From Bacillota bacterium (GTDB lineage Bacteria > Bacillota > Clostridia > Lachnospirales > Cellulosilyticaceae): a stretch of DNA of 64,000 nt. Each line of letters begins with the position of its first letter. Positions within the stretch are counted from its first letter, which is position 1. The translations under genes and the position numbers were made by a program. This document shows, in pieces, positions 45,212-54,093 of the stretch. Under the pieces are notes generated by a model, which searched no databases, had not been told where the DNA came from, and was given only the letters and a program-made list of their open reading frames with translations. Location of the stretch: the NCBI GenBank assembly GCA_023410675.1, contig JAEYPM010000093.1:1-64000 (forward strand). Direction: 5' to 3'.

Positions 45212-46813
45212 CTATCTTTCTACTGTTATGCCTTGGTAATAGTATTCCAAGATGTTTTTATAGTTATACCCTGCAAGTGCCATACCTTTTGCACCACTTT
45301 GTGACATCCCTACCCCATGTCCATAACCTTTTCCATAGACAACAAAGTCTCCATATATGACTTGTTTTTCTTGCACTGGAATGCTATCTTCTACTAAACC
45401 TTGCTCACCATTCATCTTAATCTCTTTCTCTTTGTCTTGGCTCTTTAAAACTAATTCATTGTCTGCAGAACATATATCATCCTTTGATATCATCTTGATT
45501 GCCTTTACCTTTACTTCCTTTAAGTCTCCCATTGACATGACAAATAAAGTTTGATCATCAGAAGCTTCATCTGCTGAATTTGAAGTAGGTACACTTATAT
45601 TATCATCAAAACTAAACATCCTGCTTTTTAAAGATCCTTCATTAGTGCCTGAGAAAAAGGTTCTTACATTTTCTCTTTTAAGAGTATATACCCCATTGGT
45701 TCCTAATATGTTCAGTTCATTCACTCTTCCAGCTGGTGTCCTTGATACTATTTCAAGTCCTGTTGCTAGGCCAATATTAGCTCCGACTTGTGTTAAACAT
45801 TTATCTATTTCAGATAAAGTGATCGTTCTTGTCCATGGCTTTTGCTCTGGTGAAGTTTCATATATATCAGGTACCGCTTTAAGATAAGGCACTTTAGTGC
45901 CCCATACATATTCCGCAGACTCAGTATAACCACCACTTGTAGAAAAGAATAATGCTTCTGCTAACGCTCCATTATATTTTATTACTTCACCACTAGTTTG
46001 ATCCACTGCATTATTTGAACTTGGTTTTTCATGCGTCACTCCGTAGTAAACTTGAGTATATGTATTATCGAGAACATTATATCCTCTATCTAAATATCTA
46101 TTGTATTGAAATAGAGCCAGAGAACGAGCTGTAACAGCCTGAGCTTTTAGTGCCTCTTCTGGCCAAGAAGCTGGCATTTCTGCAGGTACTACACCATATA
46201 GGTAATCCTCGATAGCCACTATGTTATAAGGCGTAAGGCCACCTTTATTGACAATGCCTATCGCTCCTCTATATTTTCTTGATGCTCCTACCCCTGTCAC
46301 TGGGAAATCATATTGATCATAGCTTCCTTGAAAAGCTAAAGCCTCTTCTATAGTATCATTTACCATGATAATGTTTCCATATTCATCATGCACTTCATAC
46401 ACCGTGCCTTGAGGTATTACATCAACAAATGCCCCTTGATGAATGAGGCTATAAACGCTATAAGTATCTTTTGCAATATAAGCTGGAAATGCATCTTGAT
46501 ATAGCATAGCAATTTCTTGTGCTTGGCTAAGTGTTGCATAGCTCATTCCATCTGTATAATACATCTCTTTTCCTTTTGTAACATATATATCTGAGGCAGG
46601 TAATTTCCCTACCTTGAAAAATTCATCATATTCATAATACCCAACTAATAGATTAGATTCGCTATGAATATCTATTTTTTGTGCATTTTTAAATACAGAT
46701 TCAAGTCCTACCTTAATTGAACTCGGTAATGGTTCTGCAAACATATCAAAACTAAAAATAGAAACAAAGAAAATAAAAATAATACCTGTATAATGCATTG
46801 TTTTTCTAAACAA
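45212..46813 (-). CDS. SpoIID/LytB-domain exported protein
   Basis: A 533-residue secreted or anchored protein. The N-terminal hydrophobic segment (about 10-28) is a signal peptide or anchor. The SpoIID domain is visible as AIEDYLYGVVPAEMPASWPEEALKAQAVTARSLAL, then FFSTSGGYTESAEYVWG, with the end GKGYGHGVGMSQSGAKGMA. Sporulation SpoIID is a lytic transglycosylase driving engulfment; this longer one may be SpoIID itself or a vegetative relative. The start is TTG (46813) after GGGGG at eight bases. It heads spoIID-like-queA. Confidence 0.85.
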   Translation of the reverse strand: MFRKTMHYTGIIFIFFVSIFSFDMFAEPLPSSIKVGLESVFKNAQKIDIHSESNLLVGYYEYDEFFKVGKLPASDIYVTKGKEMYYTDGMSYATLSQAQEIAMLYQDAFPAYIAKDTYSVYSLIHQGAFVDVIPQGTVYEVHDEYGNIIMVNDTIEEALAFQGSYDQYDFPVTGVGASRKYRGAIGIVNKGGLTPYNIVAIEDYLYGVVPAEMPASWPEEALKAQAVTARSLALFQYNRYLDRGYNVLDNTYTQVYYGVTHEKPSSNNAVDQTSGEVIKYNGALAEALFFSTSGGYTESAEYVWGTKVPYLKAVPDIYETSPEQKPWTRTITLSEIDKCLTQVGANIGLATGLEIVSRTPAGRVNELNILGTNGVYTLKRENVRTFFSGTNEGSLKSRMFSFDDNISVPTSNSADEASDDQTLFVMSMGDLKEVKVKAIKMISKDDICSADNELVLKSQDKEKEIKMNGEQGLVEDSIPVQEKQVIYGDFVVYGKGYGHGVGMSQSGAKGMALAGYNYKNILEYYYQGITVER

Positions 46814-47036
46814 ATCTACTTCCCCCTCTTTCTAGATACTATTATGTAAGCTAATGGCTTCAATCATGAAAAAATAATTATGTATGCACCATTTATTATA
46901 TAGGTATTATAAGGAAAAATCTATCTCTTCTAGTTAATCTTATGTAACTATTATCCTACTTTTTTATTACATCTATAGCACCATCTAAGTTTTTGCTCTA
47001 TAGTAAATGACTTGGCTATGTATATAAACGTAAAAC

Positions 47037-47066
47037 AAAAAAATCGCCTTCACTGGCGACTTTTTT
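47037..47066 (-). terminator. Terminator of the murB-rapZ-whiA-HPr-like operon
   Basis: Stem TCGCC/GGCGA with a 6-base loop, followed on the minus strand by seven T. It lies a few bases past the stop of the HPr-like gene. Confidence 0.88.
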
Positions 47067-47070
47067 ATGA

Positions 47071-47340
47071 TTATTCAGCTGTTTCTTCTGTAGTCAAAAA
47101 TCTAACAAGTGCTTCCTTTGCTTCTTCCTCATCTTCTCCATCCACAACGAGTTGAATTTGTTGACCTTTGATAGCCCCTAAGGACATCATACCCATAATA
47201 CTTTTTGCATTGACTTGCTTTTCTCCAACTACCACCATGATATGGCTTTCATACTTACTAGCTATTTGGACAAAAAGTGCAGCTGGTCTAGCCTCTAAAC
47301 CATTCTTTAGTTCTAATTTTATTGTTTCTTTAATCATCAT
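47071..47340 (-). CDS. HPr-like protein lacking the catalytic His15 (Crh-like)
   Basis: An 88-residue HPr fold protein when counted from the second Met, which restores HPr numbering. The site that carries PEP-derived phosphate is Glu15 (GLEARPA) instead of His, so it cannot act in sugar transport. Ser46 (NAKSIMGMMSLG), the HPr-kinase target, is kept. This combination is the hallmark of Crh, which has Gln15. The gene is the last of murB-rapZ-whiA-HPr-like, the place where crh sits in Bacillus. Its start overlaps the whiA stop by 11 bp. A regulatory role in carbon catabolite control is likely. Confidence 0.9.
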   Translation of the reverse strand: MMIKETIKLELKNGLEARPAALFVQIASKYESHIMVVVGEKQVNAKSIMGMMSLGAIKGQQIQLVVDGEDEEEAKEALVRFLTTEETAE

Positions 47341-48295
47341 CTTTTCCTCCTCTTGTCTCTCTAATTTCTGAAGCTATTTTACTTATTTTGTTTAGTCTGT
47401 GATTAACACCTGATTTTCCTACAGGCGGACTTAATAATTCTCCTAATTCTTTTAGCGTAGCACTTGGATAGTCAATCCTATACCTTGCTATATCTTCTAA
47501 GTTTTCTGGTAAGGATGAAATACCTATTGTACTTTCAATATAGTCAATATCCTGCATCTGCCTTACCGCAGCTGAGACTGTCTTTTTTAAATTTGCTGTT
47601 TCACAGTTGACAATTCGATTGACATTGTTCCTTACTTCTTTTACGATACGTATATTTTCTAGTTCCATAAGGGCATTATGTGCTCCCATTACATTTAGGA
47701 GATCTACAATTTGTGTTCCCTCTTTTAAATAGACTACATAACTGTTTTTCCTCATAACAATTTTCGCTTCCATATCTAGTCCATTTAATATTTGCTTCAA
47801 ATGATTTGCATTGTTATTCGTCTGACAAACAAATTCTAAATGATAACCCTTTTGGGGGTCACTTACTGATCCTGCTGCCAAAAAAGCTCCTCTTAAATAA
47901 GCTCTCTTACAACACATGCTTTGTATCACTGTATTGTCTACATAGTCTTTAAGTCTTAGCTTTCCCTCTTCGTTTTTTAATATTGTGGTAGCTAAAAGTA
48001 CTTTCTTACTCATTTTTTGATCAGGTATTCTTAAAAGATAAGATCTTTTCTTATTAAATTTTTTACTATCTTTTGCAAGTACCTCAACATTCATATTAAA
48101 AGCTTTTTTAATTATTGTAAAGTACTTTCTTGCAGTAGCAGGATTTTCTGTGTTAAATTTTATATCAAAAATATCGTTTTTATTTGTTATTTCTGCACAC
48201 ATAAGGACAAGTGCAGAAATTTCAGCAATCATGCAATGCCTTGCATTTGTTAGCACAGATGTTAATTCTTTCTTTACACGGGAGGAAAAAGACAC
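47330..48295 (-). CDS. whiA: DNA-binding regulator WhiA
   Basis: About 321 residues with a homing-endonuclease-like N-terminal domain and a C-terminal helix-turn-helix (YPSATLKELGELLSPPVGKSGVNHRLNKI). The best start is GTG at 48295 giving the family start MSFSSRVKKEL, six bases after AGGTG; the frame remains open to 48331. WhiA affects cell division and chromosome segregation in Firmicutes and sporulation in Actinobacteria. It follows rapZ without the usual yvcK in between. Confidence 0.95.
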   Translation of the reverse strand: MSFSSRVKKELTSVLTNARHCMIAEISALVLMCAEITNKNDIFDIKFNTENPATARKYFTIIKKAFNMNVEVLAKDSKKFNKKRSYLLRIPDQKMSKKVLLATTILKNEEGKLRLKDYVDNTVIQSMCCKRAYLRGAFLAAGSVSDPQKGYHLEFVCQTNNNANHLKQILNGLDMEAKIVMRKNSYVVYLKEGTQIVDLLNVMGAHNALMELENIRIVKEVRNNVNRIVNCETANLKKTVSAAVRQMQDIDYIESTIGISSLPENLEDIARYRIDYPSATLKELGELLSPPVGKSGVNHRLNKISKIASEIRETRGGKDDD

Positions 48296-48336
48296 ATCCA
48301 TCACCTCTTTATGTAATCTAACCTCAAACATTTTTA

Positions 48337-49206
48337 TTAACTTCTTTGATTATCTTTATCAATATCTCTATGCTGAATATTCACAGCATGTCCTTTGGCT
48401 TCTAAATGCTTATATAAATTGTTTGCAATTGTAACAGAACGATGCTTTCCTCCTGTACAACCAATAGCAATAACTAACTGATTTTTCCCTTCTGTTGAAT
48501 AGTTTGGTATTAAGAAATCAATCATATCAATGAGTTTTTCTAAAAAGACTTGTGTTACCTCAAATTGCATCACATAGTCTTTTATAATCACATCATTTCC
48601 AGTAAAAGGTCTCATATCAGGGATATAATAAGGGTTTGGTGCAAATCTAACATCAAAGACTAAATCAGAATCTATAGGCAATCCATACTTAAAACCAAAA
48701 GAAACAATGGTAATCATTAGGTTATTAAATTTACCTTGCTTGTTAAAAATTTTATAGAGTACTTCTTTTGTCTCCTTAGTCAAAAGATTTGAGGTATCAA
48801 TAATATAATTTGCCTGCATCTTAATCTCTTTTAAGATTTCCCTCTCCTTTTGTATCCCTTCCTCTATTCTTTCATTGCGTGCTAAAGGGTGCAATCTTCT
48901 TGTTTCTTTATACCTTTGTATCAGCACATGATCACTACAGTCAAAAAAAAGTATCTCATAGGCATGTTCAACTTGCTTTAACTTATATAGGCTACTAAAT
49001 AATTCATTAAATAATATACCACCTCTAATATCTATGCCTAATACAACATTTTTGTACTTCTCCGCATGCATACTAAGTAGTTCAGCAAAATTAACTATGA
49101 GACTTGGTGGAATATTATCCACGCAATAATAACCCATGTCTTCAAAAAATTTTATAGCTGTACTTTTACCTGCACCAGACATACCAGTTACAATAATAAA
49201 ATTCAT
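48337..49206 (-). CDS. rapZ: RNase adapter / nucleotide-binding protein RapZ (YvcJ)
   Basis: P-loop NTPase of 289 residues with Walker A GMSGAGKSTA at 8-17, Walker B-like DNIPP, and a C-terminal IGCTGGKHRSV domain. In enterobacteria RapZ controls glmS mRNA turnover; in Bacillus YvcJ affects competence and envelope functions. It lies between murB and whiA in the conserved Gram-positive cluster. AAGGAGAG precedes the ATG by six bases. Confidence 0.94.
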   Translation of the reverse strand: MNFIIVTGMSGAGKSTAIKFFEDMGYYCVDNIPPSLIVNFAELLSMHAEKYKNVVLGIDIRGGILFNELFSSLYKLKQVEHAYEILFFDCSDHVLIQRYKETRRLHPLARNERIEEGIQKEREILKEIKMQANYIIDTSNLLTKETKEVLYKIFNKQGKFNNLMITIVSFGFKYGLPIDSDLVFDVRFAPNPYYIPDMRPFTGNDVIIKDYVMQFEVTQVFLEKLIDMIDFLIPNYSTEGKNQLVIAIGCTGGKHRSVTIANNLYKHLEAKGHAVNIQHRDIDKDNQRS

Positions 49207-49231
49207 ATGGCTCTCTCCTTATCCTCTTTCA

Positions 49232-50146
49232 TTACATCTCGCCTATTAATTTTATTTCTGGTTCAAGCATAACGTTAAACCTTTTGTATACTTCATTTTG
49301 AATATGTTCTATAAGTGCTAAAACATCCTTTGCTAAAGCATCACCCATATTAACAATAAATCCACAATGTTTATCTGATACTCTTGCACCTCCTACTTGA
49401 TAGCCTCTAAGTCCACTTTCCATAATGAGCTGCCCTGCATAGTATCCCTTAGGTCTTTTAAATGCTGATCCTGCACTAGGAAGTTCAAGTGGTTGCTTTT
49501 CTCTTCTTCTTGCTGCAAGATCCTTCATAATATTACCTATTTCTGTTTGATCTTTAAATGCAAGCTTTAAGGTTGCCATAATGACTACATAGTTATGTTT
49601 CTGTAATTTACTTTGCCTATAGCCAAAATCTAGCTGTTCTTTGTTTAAAGTAATGATCTGACTCCTCTCGTCTAAAGCCTCCACACTTATCGTAACATCT
49701 TTCATTTCTCCACCATAAGCCCCTGCATTCATTGTTAAGGCTCCTCCTAGAGTTCCAGGAATACCATGAGCAAATTCAAAGCCTCCCAGACTATTATTTA
49801 GAGCAGTTATAGCTACTTGTGAAAGAAGTGCCCCTGGCTCGGCAATAATTGTATCATTATGAACTTGTATATTTGATAAGTTCTTATAAAGTTGCAAAAC
49901 CACACCTCTTATACCCTTATCTGATACAAGAAGGTTACTTCCATTGCCTATAACATAATAAGGAATACTGTTTTCTCTGCAAACACTAAGTGCAAAAGAT
50001 AACTCCTCTTTAGATGTTGGAAGTACAAATAAATCTGCTGGCCCTCCAATTTTAAAAGAAGTATGATTTTTCATAAGCTCATTTCTTCTTATATTTTCTG
50101 TTGGTATCTGCTTGGCTAGCATAGTATATACTTGGTCCGTTCCCAC
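49232..50146 (-). CDS. murB: UDP-N-acetylenolpyruvoylglucosamine reductase
   Basis: FAD-dependent reductase completing UDP-MurNAc. The 304-residue type IIa MurB shows NHTSFKIGGPADLFVLP, GNGSNLLVSD, the FAD region GIPGTLGGALTMNAGAYGG and the catalytic SAGSAFKRP. The end has PEIKLIGE. GTG start with AAGGAG at eight bases. First gene of the cluster murB-rapZ-whiA-HPr-like. Confidence 0.95.
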   Translation of the reverse strand: MGTDQVYTMLAKQIPTENIRRNELMKNHTSFKIGGPADLFVLPTSKEELSFALSVCRENSIPYYVIGNGSNLLVSDKGIRGVVLQLYKNLSNIQVHNDTIIAEPGALLSQVAITALNNSLGGFEFAHGIPGTLGGALTMNAGAYGGEMKDVTISVEALDERSQIITLNKEQLDFGYRQSKLQKHNYVVIMATLKLAFKDQTEIGNIMKDLAARRREKQPLELPSAGSAFKRPKGYYAGQLIMESGLRGYQVGGARVSDKHCGFIVNMGDALAKDVLALIEHIQNEVYKRFNVMLEPEIKLIGEM

Positions 50147-50246
50147 CTACTCAACTCCTTGTCTGATACCCTATTTCATTATTATAATATACATTATTTT
50201 AATAAATAATGATAGTATTTTTTACTATTATAGCAAACTTACATAT

Positions 50247-50297
50247 AAATAAAAAGCATACACATATAAATTCACTTTTGTTAAAATTTGTGTATGC
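50247..50297 (-). terminator. Terminator of the DsrE-family gene
   Basis: GCATACACA (50256-50264) pairs with TGTGTATGC (50289-50297), followed on the minus strand by TTTTTATTT. It lies 127 bp beyond the DsrE stop. Confidence 0.7.
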
Positions 50298-50319
50298 CTA
50301 CTTATTTTATAGAGGGATA

Positions 50320-50394
50320 ATGAATCAATTTGGCTTATTTATTGCCTATATATTATTTCTACAAATGATTCCACTTTGGATACTTCATACTTAA
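50320..50394 (+). CDS. Possible 24-residue hydrophobic peptide
   Basis: ATG followed by 23 codons, encoding an almost fully hydrophobic peptide (LFIAYILFLQMIPLWIL core). GAGGG lies three to four bases before the ATG, a slightly tight but possible ribosome site. It is between two minus-strand genes and opposes the DsrE transcript tail. It could be a small membrane protein or a toxin-like peptide, or simply chance in AT-rich DNA. Confidence 0.25.
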   Translation: MNQFGLFIAYILFLQMIPLWILHT

Positions 50395-50423
50395 AGTGCA
50401 AATCTCATCATTTAATGAATGTT

Positions 50424-50762
50424 TTATAATGTTATGACTGTCTTTGCACTGAGTAAAATTTCCGTTATCTCATCCATATTACTAATACGACCTGCTATAA
50501 GAGAACTTTTCCCACATGCTTTATAGACACATGTTCCACAAGCAATAAGTTCTACACCTCTTTGCTCTATAACTTCTAGAATATCTGCAAAATAGGAGCC
50601 ATGAACCAGAAGCTTAACCCCGGAATTATAAAATATTATTACATCTGGCTTATTAATATTTGCCAATATTTTTCTTAAAAATACACCTAATAATGTATAG
50701 CCTACTTCTTCATCTCCCCTGCCCAGTGTATCACTATTTATTATAACTGCTTTGTTATACAT
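50424..50762 (-). CDS. DsrE-family sulfur/selenium-relay-like protein
   Basis: A 112-residue DsrE/DsrF-like fold, resembling the C-terminal half of YedF proteins of selenium metabolism. VIINSDTLGRGDEEVGYTLL and a CGTCVYKACG cysteine segment are present; the SirA-like N-terminal domain normally in YedF is absent. No selenium genes are nearby. GGAGGT precedes the ATG. A persulfide-carrier function is plausible but unproven. Confidence 0.8.
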   Translation of the reverse strand: MYNKAVIINSDTLGRGDEEVGYTLLGVFLRKILANINKPDVIIFYNSGVKLLVHGSYFADILEVIEQRGVELIACGTCVYKACGKSSLIAGRISNMDEITEILLSAKTVITL

Positions 50763-50869
50763 CTTTTAAGTACCTCCATTCACGATTCTTTATATAACTA
50801 TCATATTCCTAAGTATTGCATTTAGTGATAGCTTAAACAAAAAAGCAAGGAGGTAAAATAACATCAAAC

Positions 50870-50910
50870 AAAAAAGTTGCAGAACATATTTAGTTCCACA
50901 ACCTTTTATT
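50870..50910 (-). terminator. Terminator of the DUF4190-like gene
   Basis: GTTGTGGAAC pairs with GTTCTGCAAC over an imperfect stem, followed on the minus strand by TTTTTT. It starts a few bases past the stop. Confidence 0.75.
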
Positions 50911-50918
50911 TTTATTAT

Positions 50919-51272
50919 CTATTTTTTTCTAAAGTAAAATATAATATCTATTATACCTTTAGCAATTGTACATACTAAGAATACAAGATTAATAATAAAT
51001 CCCGCCACCCCTATGCCATGGTCATTTTTCTTTTTCATACTGACAGCACCAAGTACTATCCCCACTATAGTTACTGGCAATCCAATAATAGGAACAATCC
51101 ATGCAAGAGAACTTATTATGCCAAGAGCAAATGATGTCCACGCTTTGATATCATGGGACTGTTTAATGATCACATGGGGTGTCATATCAATACTATCATT
51201 TATATCCTCTTCTTCCGCTGCACATTGCTTCTCATAAAATGCTAGCTCTTCATCTAATAATTCTTTTTCCAT
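50919..51272 (-). CDS. DUF4190-like two-helix membrane protein
   Basis: A 117-residue protein with an acidic N-terminal part (residues 1-40) and two membrane helices (about 48-72 and 88-112) joined by the small loop MKKKNDHGIGVAGF. This is the arrangement of the DUF4190 family, whose function is unknown. It is a single gene with its own terminator, next to the polyamine transport operon but probably independent. Confidence 0.78.
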   Translation of the reverse strand: MEKELLDEELAFYEKQCAAEEEDINDSIDMTPHVIIKQSHDIKAWTSFALGIISSLAWIVPIIGLPVTIVGIVLGAVSMKKKNDHGIGVAGFIINLVFLVCTIAKGIIDIIFYFRKK

Positions 51273-51383
51273 CGTTGAATGTGCTCCTTTCTCATTTAAA
51301 ATATTAAGTATAATCTGTTAATTTTATATTTTCATTATATATTATTTTATTCACCTTGAATACCTAAAATTCATTCCTTTCTC

Positions 51384-52436
51384 TTACTGAGCAGCTTTTA
51401 CCTCTGTCCAAATCCTGCTATAAGTTTTAATAAGATCAGAAGGATCCTTAAATAACTCTGTATTCACCAGGCTATCATCTTCTGGATATGCAATAGGGCT
51501 ATTTTTTATTTCTTCTGGAAGCATGTCTCTTGTTTCATCTATAGGCGTTGAATAACCAATCTCATTAACATTTTTAATGGCAATATCTGGTCTTGCTAAG
51601 AAATTAATATATTTTTCTGCTCCTGACTTGTTCTTTGCTCCCTTTGGGATCACTATAGAATCTACCCAAAAATTTGTCCCTTCTTTAGGCATAACATAGT
51701 CTAAATCTGGATTTGCTTCTATCATATACATGGCATCACCAGACCATGCAACCATAAAATTGGCTTCACCATTAATCATTTTGTCTTTTCCTTCATCACC
51801 TACATAAGCCAATACTAAAGGTTTCTGGTTTATCAGTTCATTTTTTGCTTCTTCTAGCTCTTTCTCATCTCTTGTATTCATAGAATACCCTAGCTTTTTA
51901 AGGGCTACCATGAGAGAGTCTCTTTCACTATCTAACATAAGGATTTGCTTTTCATATTTTGGATCCCACAGTATATCCCAGCTATCAACTTTATCAGTTA
52001 TGTTTGCCTTGTTATAAATAATACCTACTGTGCCCCACATATAAGGAACAGAATATTCATTGTTTGGATCAAATGGTAAGTTTTTGTACTTATCGGATAC
52101 CTTATCATAATTCGGTATATTATTAAAATCTAATTTCTCTAACCTATCTTCATTAATCATTTTTTCAATCATATAATCTGAAGGTATGATTACATCATAA
52201 TTTACAGTGCCACTTTCTAACTTAGCATACATATCTTCATTTGTAGGATAGACCTCATAAACTACCTTAATCCCTGTTTCTTTTGTAAATTGATCATTGA
52301 CACTTTCATCTATATAGTCTCCCCAATTGTATACATGAATAACCTCATTTGCATTTGTAGTCTTATTACAACCCATTAGGGAAACACTGATACTCAGTAC
52401 ACATACTGCACAGATAATAGATATTACTTTCTTCAT
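51384..52436 (-). CDS. potD: Spermidine/putrescine-binding lipoprotein
   Basis: Substrate-binding protein of the polyamine ABC importer, 350 residues. The signal peptide ends in a lipobox (SLMGC, Cys at about 23), so it is a membrane-anchored lipoprotein as in Gram-positives. HVYNWGDYIDESV, GYSTPIDETRDMLPEE and IIPSDYMIEKM match PotD. Last gene of the operon. Confidence 0.94.
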   Translation of the reverse strand: MKKVISIICAVCVLSISVSLMGCNKTTNANEVIHVYNWGDYIDESVNDQFTKETGIKVVYEVYPTNEDMYAKLESGTVNYDVIIPSDYMIEKMINEDRLEKLDFNNIPNYDKVSDKYKNLPFDPNNEYSVPYMWGTVGIIYNKANITDKVDSWDILWDPKYEKQILMLDSERDSLMVALKKLGYSMNTRDEKELEEAKNELINQKPLVLAYVGDEGKDKMINGEANFMVAWSGDAMYMIEANPDLDYVMPKEGTNFWVDSIVIPKGAKNKSGAEKYINFLARPDIAIKNVNEIGYSTPIDETRDMLPEEIKNSPIAYPEDDSLVNTELFKDPSDLIKTYSRIWTEVKAAQ

Positions 52437-52470
52437 TTTGGAAAATCATCCTTTCTTTTTGGTATTAATA

Positions 52471-53268
52471 TTATCTATTGATTATTTCTTTTTTCATATT
52501 TCTTTTTGTCTCTCTATCAGCCTTTATATTGATCATGACTAATAATAGCATAATAACAACAAACATTAGCGTTGAGAGTGCATTAATTTTAGGATTAACA
52601 CCCCTTCGTGCCATAGAATAAATTTGAATGGATAAAGTACTTACTCCAGGTCCAGTGTTAAAAAAGCTGACTACAAAATCATCAATGGATAAGGTAAAGG
52701 CAATAAATGCCCCTGAAATAATACCTGGCATAATTTCTGGCATAATAACTTTTCTAAAAGCATAAATAGGGGTTGCTCCTAAATCTAATGCTGCTTCATA
52801 GATATTATAATTGAGCTGCTTAAGTTTTGGCATAACGGACAAGATGACATACGGTATGCAAAAGGTGGTATGTGCTAAAATAAGTGTCGTTATCCCCAGT
52901 GGTATTTTAATTGTAGCAAAAAGTAGCATCATGGATATGCCAATAACAATATCAGGACTTAACACAGGTATATAGGTTAAATTCATGACTATAGTCTTAC
53001 TAAGACTTTTCATCTTCTCAATACCTATTGCAGCTAAGGTTCCAATAATCGTAGCTAAAAGTGATGATATTAATGCAATAAGAATTGTATAATAAAAAGC
53101 CGTCTGAATGCTTGAATCATTTAACAAATCTATATACCACTTAAAGGTAAATCCTTTCCACTGCTTCGCTTTTGAGTTGTTAAAAGAAAAAATCATAAGG
53201 AGTGCTATTGGTGCATAAATAATAAATATGATAATGCCTACATAGGCCTTTTTAAGTATATTAATCAA
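52471..53268 (-). CDS. potC: Polyamine ABC transporter permease
   Basis: A 265-residue inner-membrane permease with six helices. The permease-ATPase coupling loop EAALDLGATPIYAFRKVIMPEI around 165-185 is clear. It overlaps potB by 4 bp (53265-53268), showing coupled translation. Confidence 0.94.
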   Translation of the reverse strand: MINILKKAYVGIIIFIIYAPIALLMIFSFNNSKAKQWKGFTFKWYIDLLNDSSIQTAFYYTILIALISSLLATIIGTLAAIGIEKMKSLSKTIVMNLTYIPVLSPDIVIGISMMLLFATIKIPLGITTLILAHTTFCIPYVILSVMPKLKQLNYNIYEAALDLGATPIYAFRKVIMPEIMPGIISGAFIAFTLSIDDFVVSFFNTGPGVSTLSIQIYSMARRGVNPKINALSTLMFVVIMLLLVMINIKADRETKRNMKKEIINR

Positions 53269-54089
53269 AATAGCCCTCCTCCCTTATCAAAGCTATCATC
53301 CTTCGACATAAAGCTAATAGCTGTTAGGATGATGATCATAAGGATCATGGATACAGCTGCCCCAAATGCCCAATCTCTTGTACGGGTAAACTGTTCTTCT
53401 ATAATGTTTCCTATGAGTGTAACTTGTCCTCCTCCAAGCAATCTTGTTATAACAAAAGTAGTAAGTGCAGGCATAAATACCATAATTATGCCTGTAACAA
53501 CGCCTGGCATACTCAGTGGCAAGATTACCCTTCTAAAAGTAACGAATTTGTTGCCTCCTAAATCATGTGAAGCCTCAATAAGACTTCTGTCTATTTTACA
53601 CAGTACATTGTAGATTGGCAAAACCATAAATGGTAAAAAGTTGTACACCATGCCAAATATAATTGCCCCATTTCCATATAGGAAATTGACTTTAGGCAAT
53701 CCAACTAAGTTCAGCAAATTGTTGAATATGCCGTTATTCTCAAGCAATGTCATCCATGCATAGGTTCTTAATAAAGAATTCATCCACATAGGTAATATAA
53801 TCAGTAAAACGATGACCGTTCTCGAAGACTTTTGATTACTACTTAAAATCATGGCAAGTGGGTAGGCTAATGCAAGACATATGATGGTGGTTACTAATGC
53901 CACATTAATTGATCTTAGCATAACTTTCATATAGATATCATCAAAAAATCTTAAGTAGCTTTCAAACGAAAATACAGTGCCATTAGGTGTTTGCGTAGCA
54001 AAGCTAAAATATATAATAAGCATAAGCGGAATCAATACAAAAACAAATAACCAGATAAGATATGGAAATGCCAGTATTTTTTTCTTCAT
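53265..54089 (-). CDS. potB: Polyamine ABC transporter permease
   Basis: A 274-residue permease with six helices and the coupling loop EASHDLGGNKFVTFRRVILPLSMPG. It is 4 bp after potA. With PotC it forms the channel. Confidence 0.94.
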   Translation of the reverse strand: MKKKILAFPYLIWLFVFVLIPLMLIIYFSFATQTPNGTVFSFESYLRFFDDIYMKVMLRSINVALVTTIICLALAYPLAMILSSNQKSSRTVIVLLIILPMWMNSLLRTYAWMTLLENNGIFNNLLNLVGLPKVNFLYGNGAIIFGMVYNFLPFMVLPIYNVLCKIDRSLIEASHDLGGNKFVTFRRVILPLSMPGVVTGIIMVFMPALTTFVITRLLGGGQVTLIGNIIEEQFTRTRDWAFGAAVSMILMIIILTAISFMSKDDSFDKGGGLF

Positions 54090-54093
54090 TACC

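Larger units (their letters stand above)
50147..50423. other. Intergenic region between murB and the DsrE gene
   Basis: Contains a minus-strand terminator at 50247-50297 and a possible 24-codon + strand reading frame at 50320-50394. Nothing else is recognised. Confidence 0.4.

Noticed and set aside
50847..50899. Strong + strand ribosome site AAGGAGGT followed by an ATA-started short frame
   Set aside because: No ATG, GTG or TTG lies at a proper distance. The frame ITSNKKVAEHI stops after 11 codons. It may be the remnant of a start but cannot be supported as a gene.
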